Shown: positions 39,165 to 48,907, counted from the first letter of the stretch. The stretch: DNA of 50,215 nt from Leeuwenhoekiella marinoflava DSM 3653 (GCF_900129005.1 NZ_FQUN01000028.1:1-50215), one strand, 5' to 3'. A program made the numbers and translations. Notes: generated by a model not told the origin, from the sequence alone.

Positions 39165-42100
39165 TTAAAAAGTAATATCCAGTCCTAATCCATAGTAAAT
39201 CAACGTTGGGTATGCTCTTGCGCTATTAGCCCCTCCGTTATTCAAGTTCGAATCAAACTCAGAAAGTTCAGGATCTAACCAGTCTGTTTTTGCCAGAGTA
39301 AGCAAATTGCTACCTGAAACGTAAAACCGCACTTTATTTAAACCCATTGCCTCTGTACTTGTTTTTGGGATAGTGTATCCCAACTGTAAGTTCTTTAAAC
39401 GTGCATAAGCTCCGTCATAGAGGTACATATCTGATCCTCTTCTAAAATTGTTGGTATTAGACTGTGTACCATTATTAGCTAACCTAGGATAATAAGCGTC
39501 TGTGTTTTGAGGCGTCCAATAATCAAGTTGGTGTGTGTACATAGTCGCTCCATAATTAAAATGAAAAGGTTCTACCTGTTCTCCACGAACCATCATTGTA
39601 CGCTTACCTACTCCCTGAACAAAGACGCTCAGATCGAATCCTTTAACCTCAACATTATAAGTCAATCCAAAAGTGTATCGCGGAAATGGATTACCAAAAA
39701 TGAACTTATCATCATCATCAATAACACCATCTTCATTAAGGTCAACATATTTATTATCGCCCGGAACCGGAGATAAGCCTACCGGTACAGCACTGTTCTC
39801 AATCTCATTAAAACTTTGAAAAATACCTTCACGCTTGAGCCCTACATAAGATCTAAAAGGGACACCTTCTCTCAGTATAACTTGTAACTCCTCTACTCCG
39901 GTAAGAATTTCATTTCCTTGAAACTCGAGCACTTCATTTTGAGTATCTCCAATATTTGCTGTAAGGGTATGACTAAACAGCTTTCCGGTATGGCGATAGG
40001 TAGCAGATAATTCCCACCCATAGCTTCTTACTTTCCCTGCGTTGAAATCAGGAAGACCTGTACCGTATACACCCGGAACTGCCGGAGCAACAAGTATATC
40101 TGATGTGATTTTATTAAACCAATCAAAAGTGACAAACAAGGATTTATTAAAGAAGTCAAGATCTACACCCAGGTTTAATGTTGCTGCGCGTTCCCATTGT
40201 AAATCAGGATTGGCAAAATTAAAACCGGTACCGCTTACTGCAGCGTTATTATATGCGTAAGCATTCTGGAAGGTGAAATAAGTCGTCTGATATTGAAAAT
40301 TTCCTACATTCTGATTTCCTAAAACACCGTAAGAACCTCTGAATCGAACCCCTCCCCACTTATCTTTATAATCTTGCATGAAATCTTCATTAGTCACATT
40401 ATAAATAAGTGATGCAGAAGGAAAGAAACCCCATCTTAGGTCTTTTCTGAATTTTGAAGACCCATCATATCTAAAACTAAACTCTGCTGTATATCGGTCA
40501 TCAAATGTGTAAGAAGCTCTACCAAAAGCTGAATTTAAACTGTTCTTTGAAGAACTCTGGTTAGAATTATACGAACCTTCTTCTATGGTTGTTTCGCTAG
40601 TAGGAGTTCCTAAATCAGGATCTGTATTAATTCTAAAAATACCAATCCCGCGATCGCTGTGATTTTCATTAGACACACCTAATAAAACATTTACATCATG
40701 TTTGTCTGCAAACGTATTATTGTATTCTGCTAAAAACTGTGTGCTTAAATCTAAACTCTTACGCATTTCATCACGCGTATTTCTGTTTTCACCATATACT
40801 CCTCCAGGAATAAAATCTACTCGAGTAGTTCTTGCGTATAGAGAATTGTTGTAAAGTCTTCCTCCAAAAACCCCTCGTATTTTAAATTTATCTGTGATCG
40901 CATATTGTAAGGACAGTGATCCAAACAAATCATCGTTATCATAATGTCTAAATCCTCCTTGCTCTAAAACACCTAAAGGATTGAACTGTCCTAAAACATC
41001 ATTGGTTAAATAATTGCCCTCTTCATCTTTTTGTGTGTAATATAATGGCGTTCTAAATGCATCCACCATTAACGTACTGGTATTAAAAGAATGATCTTTG
41101 ATTTTCTGTTTAGCATAAGATAATGTGGTTTCTATTCTAAACTTCTCAAACTCGCTGGTCAGATTTACTCTGTAATTGTAACGTTTCAACCCTTTTGAAG
41201 GACCAACAAAAATGTTTTTTTCATCAGTATAGCCCAGAGAAACTCTATAGGTTGTATTCTCATTTCCACCAGAGATTGCTAAACTATGATTCTGTTGTAA
41301 AGCTTCCTGCACGATCTCTTCTGCAAACCATTCTTCAGAACCATCTTCACGAAGCTGTCTGATACGTTCCGGAGAAAAAACAGCACTGCTTACGCCATCA
41401 GAATTAAAAGCAGCTTCATTTCTTAAGATTGCATTTTCATAACCTTCTACCGGTTTTGTAAAGAAATGTGGATTGTTAATTCCGCTAAGACCATTATATT
41501 GTATAGTCATAGCACGCCCTTTTTTACCTTTTTTAGTTGTAATTAAAACCACCCCGTTATTTGCACGCGAACCATATATTGCTGCACTACCGGCATCTTT
41601 TAAAACTGATACACTTTCAATATCAGATGGATTCAGTGAATTAAGATCTCCACCCACTATACCATCAATTACGATAAGCGGACTATTATTTCCTAGTGTA
41701 CTAATACCCCTAATGTTAATATTGAGTCCTGCTCCTGGTTCAGAATTACGTTGCTGTATAACAAGCCCTGGAGATTTACCCTGTAAAGATTGTGTGACAT
41801 TAGCTGAAGAACGTCCTTCAAAATCCTGAGCACTAACCTGATCTACAGCTCCTGCAACTTTTGAACGCACTTGAGTACCATAACCCACTACCACCACTTC
41901 ATCTAAAGCAGCTACATCGTCTGTTAGAGATACATCGATTGAGTTTCTAGCCCCCACTACTTCCTCAATCGTTTTCATTCCTACATATGAAAAGACGAGC
42001 ACACTCTCTGCACTTGCTACGGTAAGCGAGTAATTTCCATCAAAATCTGTCTGGACTCCGTTATTGACCCCTTTTTCAATTACGGTTACACCCGGTAAAG

Positions 42101-42266
42101 GCAAACCGTTCGAATCACTCACCATCCCTGAAACCGTTATTTCCTGAGCTTGAGCAACAGTATTCAGAAATAGAAATACAAGAAAAATCCAGTTAAAGCT
42201 CTTGGTCAAAAGCTGCCGAGCAACTCTCTTTTGCCCAAAGATCTGGTAGAATAGTTGTTTTTTCAT
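39165..42266 (-). CDS. susC-like: SusC/RagA-family TonB-dependent receptor
   Basis: The 1033-residue outer-membrane transporter has a long signal region ending near AQAQE (about residue 42). A carboxypeptidase-regulatory-like domain (about 44-125, GMVSDSNGLPLPGVTVIEKG) is followed by the TonB-box region LDEVVVVGYGTQ. The plug domain has the SusC signature LNINIRGISTLGNNSPLIVIDG and SVLKDAGSAAIYGSRANNGV. A 22-strand barrel ends in ARAYPTLIYYGLGLDITF, with a final Phe. It imports oligosaccharides produced at the surface, powered by TonB. It heads the SusC-SusD-SusE-GH76 operon, and promoter-operator E lies 126 bases upstream. Confidence 0.97.
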   Translation of the reverse strand: MKKQLFYQIFGQKRVARQLLTKSFNWIFLVFLFLNTVAQAQEITVSGMVSDSNGLPLPGVTVIEKGVNNGVQTDFDGNYSLTVASAESVLVFSYVGMKTIEEVVGARNSIDVSLTDDVAALDEVVVVGYGTQVRSKVAGAVDQVSAQDFEGRSSANVTQSLQGKSPGLVIQQRNSEPGAGLNINIRGISTLGNNSPLIVIDGIVGGDLNSLNPSDIESVSVLKDAGSAAIYGSRANNGVVLITTKKGKKGRAMTIQYNGLSGINNPHFFTKPVEGYENAILRNEAAFNSDGVSSAVFSPERIRQLREDGSEEWFAEEIVQEALQQNHSLAISGGNENTTYRVSLGYTDEKNIFVGPSKGLKRYNYRVNLTSEFEKFRIETTLSYAKQKIKDHSFNTSTLMVDAFRTPLYYTQKDEEGNYLTNDVLGQFNPLGVLEQGGFRHYDNDDLFGSLSLQYAITDKFKIRGVFGGRLYNNSLYARTTRVDFIPGGVYGENRNTRDEMRKSLDLSTQFLAEYNNTFADKHDVNVLLGVSNENHSDRGIGIFRINTDPDLGTPTSETTIEEGSYNSNQSSSKNSLNSAFGRASYTFDDRYTAEFSFRYDGSSKFRKDLRWGFFPSASLIYNVTNEDFMQDYKDKWGGVRFRGSYGVLGNQNVGNFQYQTTYFTFQNAYAYNNAAVSGTGFNFANPDLQWERAATLNLGVDLDFFNKSLFVTFDWFNKITSDILVAPAVPGVYGTGLPDFNAGKVRSYGWELSATYRHTGKLFSHTLTANIGDTQNEVLEFQGNEILTGVEELQVILREGVPFRSYVGLKREGIFQSFNEIENSAVPVGLSPVPGDNKYVDLNEDGVIDDDDKFIFGNPFPRYTFGLTYNVEVKGFDLSVFVQGVGKRTMMVRGEQVEPFHFNYGATMYTHQLDYWTPQNTDAYYPRLANNGTQSNTNNFRRGSDMYLYDGAYARLKNLQLGYTIPKTSTEAMGLNKVRFYVSGSNLLTLAKTDWLDPELSEFDSNLNNGGANSARAYPTLIYYGLGLDITF

Positions 42267-42587
42267 GAATTATTATTTGTTAATTAAATCTTATTACATC
42301 GTTGTAGCAAATATGATAAAACGATATCTGTTGTTTTTTATAAAATGTTAATAATAAAGTAGTTTTAAACTATAATGTTCTAACATTACAACAAATATAA
42401 TAAAACGTTTTACTTACGCAATAATCTTGTTATATTTTTGATTACTTAGAATTGTTAAAAATTAATTTTCTCTTTTAGATCGAGGTTATTACCCATAATC
42501 AATTCTAGAACTCATATCATGAATTTTAAGAATTAATCGTTTGTAAAGCTGGATGATGCTGGACATAACTATGGAATTTTAATAGTT
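42267..42587 (-). promoter_or_regulatory. Promoter and leader region of the SusC operon
   Basis: This 321-base gap holds promoter-operator E and, toward SusC, a leader of roughly 120 bases. No coding sequence is visible. No convincing terminator follows the upstream GH92 gene ending at 42588, so some read-through from the GntR-linked operon into SusC is possible. Confidence 0.6.
42392..42421 (-). promoter_or_regulatory. SusC promoter with embedded LacI-type operator (site E)
   Basis: On the minus strand, TTG (42421-42419), a 19-base spacer, and TATATTTG (42399-42392) match the Bacteroidota promoter pattern TTG-N19-TAnnTTTG exactly. The operator core TAAAACGTTTTA (42401-42412) lies wholly inside the spacer, directly against the -7 box. 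A protein bound there would exclude RNA polymerase, so the regulator is expected to repress. Confidence 0.85.
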
Positions 42588-44936
42588 TTATTTAAACCAT
42601 TCTTTATTAGCTTCTGAACCCAAGCTATACTCAATATCAGTTCCTTCTTTCAGCTTTTCTAGACTTATACTATTTGTATGATAGGCTTCCCCATCAACCA
42701 TAACCGATTGTATATAATAATTATCTTCTAGATTATTTTTAGCTTCAATATTAACTGTGCTTCCCCATCCTGTAGTAATTTCAATTTTATCAAATATCGG
42801 ACTGGTTAGCTGAAAGGAAGGATTGATCTCAACAAGCCCCTTAACATCAAACAGACCTATTGCTGCCATATTATACCAAGCGCCTAATTGCCCCTGGTCT
42901 TCATCTTGCCCATAACCATACCCGTGTATAGGTTCAACACCATAAAATCCATCACAAATTTTTCGAATCCATTTTTGGGTTAGCCAAGGTGAGTCTGTAT
43001 AATTAAACAGGTATGCGATATGCAAATTGGGCTGATTACCCTGATTGTATAAATAATTCAGTCCGGCAAATGCATCTATATTCTCTCCTCCAAATTTTGT
43101 CTTTTCTGAAACCGTAAATATGGAATCAAGTCTTTTAACAAATTTCTCTTCTCCCATTTTCTCTACGAGCTCTTCAGGCTGATGGGGTACGTAAAAAGTA
43201 TATTGCCAGGCATTCCCTTCCTGATAACCTATCCATGGAGCAAAAGGATCAAAATTTGATAAAAAGTTTCCATTAGCATCTTTAGGTCTTATAAAATCAG
43301 TCTCTTCATCATATAAATTTTTCCAGTTTTCAGAAAGCTTCATCAATTCTTCATACTCCTTTTCTTTACCTAATGCCTTCGCAAATTGGGCTACTGCATA
43401 AGAGCTATAGCAGTATTCTAGCGTATGGGAAACAGAAAAAGCTGAACCCTCAGGAGAAGTACCCCTCCCCTCAACATACGTTATGTAACCATCCTCAACA
43501 AAACCCTTTAAATCGGTTTTACCAGCACCTTCAATACGATCTTTATAACGTACCTCATTCTCATAAACAGCTTTAAAAGCAAGCTCTACATCATAATCTC
43601 TAATTCCTGCCTGATATGCTGAAGCAATGATTAGACTAACAAAGTTTGTTCCTACTCCAGAAACAAAACGGGAGTTTGCCAAACCGTCTCCTAACCAGCC
43701 TGAGTTTTTATACACTGCCAAATGGGTTTGAACCAAATCATTGTAATATTCCGGCCAGACCAACGTCCACAATTGTGTTAGATTCCAAAAAGCTCCCCAA
43801 ATTGCATCAGTATTGTAAAAGTTGAACTCTGGATTTCCATTCTCATCAAGAGGAATCTGACCAATGCTTCCGTCATTTTCAGGAAACTGCCCGTTTACAT
43901 CACTTGCAAGTCCTCTTCCTAATAATGCATGAAAAAGACCCGTATAAAACTTGGTTTTATTAGTTGAAGAAGAATCAGTAATCTTAATTTTTGACAGTTC
44001 ATTCTCCCAAGTTGATGTAGCCTGTGATAATGCATCCTCAAATGTCATATCCTTTGCTTCAGCTTTCAGGTTTTCTTGTGCATTTTCTATTGAAGTAAAA
44101 GAGAATCCGGCTTTAATTTCAACCTCTTCATTTTCTTCGGTTTCAAAGCGCAGATAAAGCCCTACACCCTCTCCCTTATTCTTAAGCTCATTTTTAAATT
44201 GCTTCTCGTGTAAAAAAGTACCGGCTTCAACAGGTTTTTTATTCACCTCTCCAGATACAAACATTTTTACCTCAGCACCTTCCTGATACTTCTGTACATA
44301 TTTAGGGTAAGTTGTAACCCAGCCATTAAATGTCTGGTTTTCTGCATCATATTCAACAGCAGCATCCTTAACATCTCCACTCTCTCCCAATTCATTACCT
44401 ATATCAAGTATTACATACGAACTATCACTTTTTGGATAGGTATATTTATGAAAGCCTACACGTTTAGTTGCCGTTAATTCTGCAGTAACCTCATAATCTT
44501 TAAGGTTAACTTTATAATATCCTGGACGAGCAACTTCTTCTTCTCTGTCAAATCGCGAGCGATATCCTGTTTCTGGTTTATCTATTTCGCCGGGAACGGT
44601 TTGTAAATTTCCTGTAGTACCGGTGAACATAAAAGCACCTATCTGAAATTCGTGAAGATTAGCAAACCCCTCAATAGTATTATCTCTGGAGTCATAGCCT
44701 GTAGCTTCCCAACCTTGTTCATTACCCAAACTTCCGTTTGTTGAAGGTCCTAATTTTGCCATACCAAATGGCATGGAAGCTGGAGTATAAAAAAACCAGC
44801 GACTATGAGCTGTTCCTATATTAGGATCTACCCAGTTTAAAGGGGATTCCTTATCAACAACCCCTTGTTTTTCCTTGTTTGAAGTTTCACAAGAAACCAA
44901 TAAAATGGCAACAGCAACTATGACTAACTTATACAT
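42588..44936 (-). CDS. GH92 alpha-mannosidase (copy 5), lipoprotein
   Basis: This 782-residue GH92 has a lipoprotein signal (LLVSC, Cys16) followed by ETSNK. The N-terminal domain is divergent: WFFYTPASMPFGMAKLGPST, and GFANLHEFQIGAFMFTG in place of the usual GFSHTH stretch. YQEGNAWQYTFYVPHQ contains Glu573, the candidate acid. NQGNQPNLHIAYLFNY differs from the other four copies, and GQDEDQGQLGAWYNMAAIGLF keeps the acidic cluster. It belongs to the GntR-linked operon, not to the LacI-type regulon: its start overlaps the FHS transporter stop by eight bases. A distinct linkage, perhaps the last mannose bond before uptake, is inferred. Confidence 0.9.
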   Translation of the reverse strand: MYKLVIVAVAILLVSCETSNKEKQGVVDKESPLNWVDPNIGTAHSRWFFYTPASMPFGMAKLGPSTNGSLGNEQGWEATGYDSRDNTIEGFANLHEFQIGAFMFTGTTGNLQTVPGEIDKPETGYRSRFDREEEVARPGYYKVNLKDYEVTAELTATKRVGFHKYTYPKSDSSYVILDIGNELGESGDVKDAAVEYDAENQTFNGWVTTYPKYVQKYQEGAEVKMFVSGEVNKKPVEAGTFLHEKQFKNELKNKGEGVGLYLRFETEENEEVEIKAGFSFTSIENAQENLKAEAKDMTFEDALSQATSTWENELSKIKITDSSSTNKTKFYTGLFHALLGRGLASDVNGQFPENDGSIGQIPLDENGNPEFNFYNTDAIWGAFWNLTQLWTLVWPEYYNDLVQTHLAVYKNSGWLGDGLANSRFVSGVGTNFVSLIIASAYQAGIRDYDVELAFKAVYENEVRYKDRIEGAGKTDLKGFVEDGYITYVEGRGTSPEGSAFSVSHTLEYCYSSYAVAQFAKALGKEKEYEELMKLSENWKNLYDEETDFIRPKDANGNFLSNFDPFAPWIGYQEGNAWQYTFYVPHQPEELVEKMGEEKFVKRLDSIFTVSEKTKFGGENIDAFAGLNYLYNQGNQPNLHIAYLFNYTDSPWLTQKWIRKICDGFYGVEPIHGYGYGQDEDQGQLGAWYNMAAIGLFDVKGLVEINPSFQLTSPIFDKIEITTGWGSTVNIEAKNNLEDNYYIQSVMVDGEAYHTNSISLEKLKEGTDIEYSLGSEANKEWFK

Positions 44937-46092
44937 TATTAATATTTTTTTTTATTATGAAGTAAGTAGCAAACACATAACCAGCGGCTATAACAAGTAC
45001 TACAAAACTAAGTTGAACACTAAAGAATTTATTTACTAAGCCCATAAGAGGCGGTATTACTGCTCCTCCCACTACTGCCATAATCATTAAACCTGATATC
45101 TCATTAGCCCGTTGCGGTATTCTATTTACCGTAAGCGAAAAAATTAATGGAAATAGATTACCTGAAGTGATACCTAACAAGAAGAGAAGTATATATGCTG
45201 TTGTACTGGAGGGTGCTAAAATTAGTCCTATGAGCAATACTGCAGTTAAAGCAGAGGACCAGTATAAAAATTTAAGGTTATCGATTTTAGAAAAAAGGAT
45301 TGCTCCTAAAAATCGAGTGATCATCAATGCTGTAAAATACAAACTGATACCTAATGAAGCTTCCTCCAGACTAATATCAAATCTCTGGGTTAGTAAATTC
45401 TGAATATTTGTATTTATACCTACATCAAGCCCTACTATTAGAAAAATAGCTAAAACCATTGCTGCTATAAAAGGTTCTTTTAACAGGCTTAACGTAGATC
45501 CAAAAGTAGCTTTAAATGCTGACGATGATTCTTCAACAGATGTAAGCATAAGCCATAAACCCACAAACACTGAGGTAAAGCCGTATACTAAAAAAACAAG
45601 CTTCCAATCATCATATTGAGCCACAAAAAAGGTAACAATTACAGGCCCAAAAAGTGAACTTATAGCTTTTATAAATTGAGATAAACTCATGTAGCTCGAA
45701 AACTTTTCCTTGAGCACCACATCTTGCAACAGTGGATTTGAAGAGACCTGTATTATGGTATTCCCTATGCCTAAAAACACAAAACAAACTAACAATACAG
45801 GGTAAGAATATTGTAGAAAAGGTAAAAACATGCCGAGCGATGTAAATAGTATTCCAAACAGTAAGACCTTTCTTTTACCAATATTGTGCTGCACCACACC
45901 AATAGGAATAGAAAGAATAAAAAACCATATAAACACCATTGAAGGTAATAACTGTGCCATCTCCGGTGAAAGGTCAAAATCTCGCTTTGCAAACCCCGTA
46001 GAAACCCCTACAATATCAACAAAACCCATTACTATATAGCACAACAGAACAGGAAGCATAACTCTAAAATTTACTTTTTTGTCATTCATCAC
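44929..46092 (-). CDS. FHS-type (FucP-like) MFS sugar transporter
   Basis: The 387-residue inner-membrane protein has about 12 hydrophobic segments and the layout of fucose/glucose-type MFS permeases: LLCYIVMGFVDIVGVSTGFAK in helix 1, HNIGKRKVLLFG between helices 2 and 3, LGIGNTIIQVSSNPLLQDV in helix 4, and FTALMITRFLGAILFSKI in the second half. It likely imports mannose with H+ or Na+. Its start overlaps the ROK stop by four bases (ATGA type) and its stop overlaps the GH92 start, so the three genes are translationally coupled. Mannose specificity comes from the isomerase and kinase neighbours. Confidence 0.9.
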   Translation of the reverse strand: MMNDKKVNFRVMLPVLLCYIVMGFVDIVGVSTGFAKRDFDLSPEMAQLLPSMVFIWFFILSIPIGVVQHNIGKRKVLLFGILFTSLGMFLPFLQYSYPVLLVCFVFLGIGNTIIQVSSNPLLQDVVLKEKFSSYMSLSQFIKAISSLFGPVIVTFFVAQYDDWKLVFLVYGFTSVFVGLWLMLTSVEESSSAFKATFGSTLSLLKEPFIAAMVLAIFLIVGLDVGINTNIQNLLTQRFDISLEEASLGISLYFTALMITRFLGAILFSKIDNLKFLYWSSALTAVLLIGLILAPSSTTAYILLFLLGITSGNLFPLIFSLTVNRIPQRANEISGLMIMAVVGGAVIPPLMGLVNKFFSVQLSFVVLVIAAGYVFATYFIIKKNINNV

Positions 46093-47000
46093 ATCAACTT
46101 TAAAGTATCTTCAATTTTTTTATAAAACATCTCGTCTAACAAAAGCGCGCCTCCTATTATAGCAGCTTCTTCTCCAAATTCAGAAACATATAATTCATCA
46201 AGATTAGGAAGCTGAGTTTTTAACGATTCTCCAAAAACATCAAAAGCTTTAGATATGTTTCCTCCCAATACAAGAGCTTCTGCTCCAAACTCTTCCAGAT
46301 AAGGCTTTATAAAATCTCCTAATCGATTACCAAAATTTTCAAAAACAAGTTTAGCCTGATTGTCTATAGCTACTTCATCATACAATTCTTTAACATTTGT
46401 GATTTGTTCTCCGGTAACTTCCCTGTAAACTTCAATTATACCGCGTGTTGAGAACAATTCATCTGCAAGAATATTCTTATAATATTGATTATAGAGATAA
46501 CCACTATCCGGAACTCTTTTATCTTTTAAAACTGGCATTCCATTTACAGCAAAACTTGCTCCCAGTCCGGTACCTAATGTAATAGCAACAATTCTTTTAT
46601 ATGCAGAAGCTTTACCTAAAGAAGCTTCTGCAATAGAGAATGCTGAAGCATCATTTATAAAACGTATCTGCGAAGGAAGCATATTAAGACCTTGAGCTAT
46701 TTCTAATCGTAAGCTCACGTTATATAATGCTTGTAATTTAGCTACTTCCTTTATTTTGCTAATACCCCTGTAATAATCAAAAGGTCCGGGCATCGCTAAA
46801 CCAACACCAGCTATATTTCTATTTAAATGCGCTATCGATTCATTTAGTGCGAGTAACCACGTTTTTAAAATCTCATCTTTTGTACCATGAGGATTTACTT
46901 TTTTATATGAAAAAGTCTCTTTCAGTAATTCTTTACTGGTGTGATCAAAAACACAGCAAGCAATATGACTCCCCCCTATATCTACCCCTAAACTTAACAT
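46089..47000 (-). CDS. ROK-family sugar kinase 2
   Basis: The 303-residue cytoplasmic kinase has LGVDIGGSHIACCVFD at the N-terminus, GVGLAMPGPFDYYRG, RFINDASAFSIAEASLG with the catalytic Asp, VAITLGTGLGASF and ALVLGGNISKAF. The zinc motif of classical ROK repressors and kinases is absent, and the GEIGH-like element is replaced by PDSGYLYNQYYKN. There is no DNA-binding domain, so it is a kinase and not a regulator. It lies between the isomerase and the FHS transporter, so the predicted reaction is mannose to mannose-6-phosphate. It is clearly different from the longer ROK at 27180, which lies in the other regulon. Confidence 0.88.
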   Translation of the reverse strand: MLSLGVDIGGSHIACCVFDHTSKELLKETFSYKKVNPHGTKDEILKTWLLALNESIAHLNRNIAGVGLAMPGPFDYYRGISKIKEVAKLQALYNVSLRLEIAQGLNMLPSQIRFINDASAFSIAEASLGKASAYKRIVAITLGTGLGASFAVNGMPVLKDKRVPDSGYLYNQYYKNILADELFSTRGIIEVYREVTGEQITNVKELYDEVAIDNQAKLVFENFGNRLGDFIKPYLEEFGAEALVLGGNISKAFDVFGESLKTQLPNLDELYVSEFGEEAAIIGGALLLDEMFYKKIEDTLKLM

Positions 47001-47080
47001 GTGAATTATACTTTGGTAAATTTGTTACACTTTTCAATCGTTATAGCTCCAACAGAATTAGAACCACATTTGATATTTTT

Positions 47081-48883
47081 CTATTTTAAGTATGCATTAA
47101 TAACTTTAGCTCTGCCACTTCCTAAATTTTTAAGCTTAAATGTTTTGGCTGCAGCCGGTACTACAAAAGTTTCTGCATAGCTTAGCTTTTGGCTTTTACC
47201 AGTTTCTGTTTCCAGTTCAATTTGCTCTCCCTCAACCAACATCATAACATGACATGACCCTAAGGTTTCAATATTCATTGTTGTTTCAAAATCAAATCTT
47301 CTCACATCGTAAAAGTGTTCTTGATGTGTGGGATAATAAATAATTTCAAAATCTTTACCTTTTTCAATCTGCTGTGTATGAGAAAAAAGTTCTTTTTCTA
47401 CTTTATCTCCCTTAAAATCAAACCTTAAATTATTGAAAGCGTGATCAATATTAATAGGTCTTGGGTTACCATCAAGATCTAACCTTAACCAATCATACAT
47501 CTTAAATGTAAAAATATAAGGCGTAGCACTAATCTCAAGAACCATATTACCAGCTCCTGCACTATGCACTGTTCCGTTAGGTATTAAATACAAGTCGTGC
47601 TTCTTAGAGGGGTGCTGTTGTACATAATCTGTAATAGTAAGTTCAACGTTCTCTTCTTGACTTTTCACAAGTTCAGATCTGAACTTTTCAGCATCAATAT
47701 CTTCCTGAAAACCTAAATATACACTTGCATTTTCATCGCAATCTAAAATGTAGTAACACTCGTCCTGCGTTATATTTTCACCAAATTTTTCTTGAATATA
47801 TTTTAAACTAGGATGGCACTGTACAGAGAGATTTCCCCCTTTATAGGTGTCTAAAAAATTAAAGCGAATAGGAAACTCATTACCAAATTTTTTATGATGT
47901 TTTCCGAGAATATTTTCTGCCTCCTGATGCATTAGAAAATCAAAAGAAAATTCCAGAAGGTGATTATCACTCTCAAGGATTAATCCATTTTCCGGGACTA
48001 TCAAAGAAAAAGCCCATGCATAATTAATGACATCTTTATTTAAACCTTCAATATGTTCCTTAATCCATTCTCCTCCCCAGGCTCCTGGCTCAAACCAGGG
48101 TCTTACTCTAAAAGATGTAGTACTCATTTGTTTAAGAGCAGCTCTGACATCTTTCATAAATGCCCAGCTTGGCTCAAGTTGGTTTTGAGAATCAATTAGT
48201 ATATCTATATATTTTGATAATCTGCGTTTTTCTGCATTCAATACTACCCAATCCACAAAGTAGTACTGTTTGTACATTTTAAAATTTTCCCTTTTACCAA
48301 AAACTCCTAAATTATAAGCCTCCCCTGCGCGCATACGGTATTGAAGCTCATTCTTAGGCAAATCAAAATAGAAAAGTGTATGTTCAAAATTCACTAAAGA
48401 AGCACCACATCCAAAAACAACATTTACATCAGCTTCCTCATCAGTTTTTAATAAGTTCAATTTTTGCTCATCAAAAAAGTCTTTGATTTCAAGATCACAT
48501 TTAGTTCCCCAAACTGATTCTTCCTCCCCAAGAAAGGGTTGAATCATTGCTTGAATTTCGTTTTCTGGCTTTAAACTTTCTGAAATATCAATGAGATTAA
48601 ATTTTAAACCTTTAGTGTTTAAATGAGTGGCAACCTGCTCTAGTATCTGGCTCCAATTAACACCTGAAAAACCATCTAAACAAACAGTTTTTTTAGTTGC
48701 TATGTAATTTGCAAGACTATCAAACCCTCTAAATATTTTTTCTGTGCCCAAATCATGAGAAGGATACAAATCAAAATTTGAGTACTTATTCTGAGTTTCT
48801 CTTACCTCGGGGATTAAAAACTGTTCTGTTTTTCTTTTTAGAACTGAGGGTTCTAGGTGATAATTTTTTTCCAATTCCTGCAT
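47081..48883 (-). CDS. Class I mannose-6-phosphate isomerase with N-terminal kinase-like domain
   Basis: The 600-residue protein is much longer than a typical type I isomerase (about 320-400). Residues about 245-600 form the isomerase: RPWFEPGAWGGEWIKEHI, then GGNLSVQCHPSLKYIQEKFG with Gln and His zinc ligands, then DLYLIPNGTVHSAGAGNMVLEIS with His and Glu ligands. Residues 1-230 are extra: CLDGFSGVNWSQILEQV looks like a worn-out P-loop without Lys, and VNVVFGCGASLVNFEHTLF resembles a uridine-kinase-like domain. That part is probably structural or regulatory. The enzyme converts mannose-6-phosphate to fructose-6-phosphate. It is the first gene of the operon with ROK 2, the FHS transporter and GH92 copy 5. 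ATGT-N4-ACAT sites lie just upstream. Confidence 0.85.
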   Translation of the reverse strand: MQELEKNYHLEPSVLKRKTEQFLIPEVRETQNKYSNFDLYPSHDLGTEKIFRGFDSLANYIATKKTVCLDGFSGVNWSQILEQVATHLNTKGLKFNLIDISESLKPENEIQAMIQPFLGEEESVWGTKCDLEIKDFFDEQKLNLLKTDEEADVNVVFGCGASLVNFEHTLFYFDLPKNELQYRMRAGEAYNLGVFGKRENFKMYKQYYFVDWVVLNAEKRRLSKYIDILIDSQNQLEPSWAFMKDVRAALKQMSTTSFRVRPWFEPGAWGGEWIKEHIEGLNKDVINYAWAFSLIVPENGLILESDNHLLEFSFDFLMHQEAENILGKHHKKFGNEFPIRFNFLDTYKGGNLSVQCHPSLKYIQEKFGENITQDECYYILDCDENASVYLGFQEDIDAEKFRSELVKSQEENVELTITDYVQQHPSKKHDLYLIPNGTVHSAGAGNMVLEISATPYIFTFKMYDWLRLDLDGNPRPINIDHAFNNLRFDFKGDKVEKELFSHTQQIEKGKDFEIIYYPTHQEHFYDVRRFDFETTMNIETLGSCHVMMLVEGEQIELETETGKSQKLSYAETFVVPAAAKTFKLKNLGSGRAKVINAYLK

Positions 48884-48907
48884 AAAAGAAATTTATTTAT
48901 TGTTCTT

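Noticed and set aside
42309-42330. GATAAAACGATAT near the SusC start as an extra operator
   Set aside because: Only one half matches the core and there is no palindrome.
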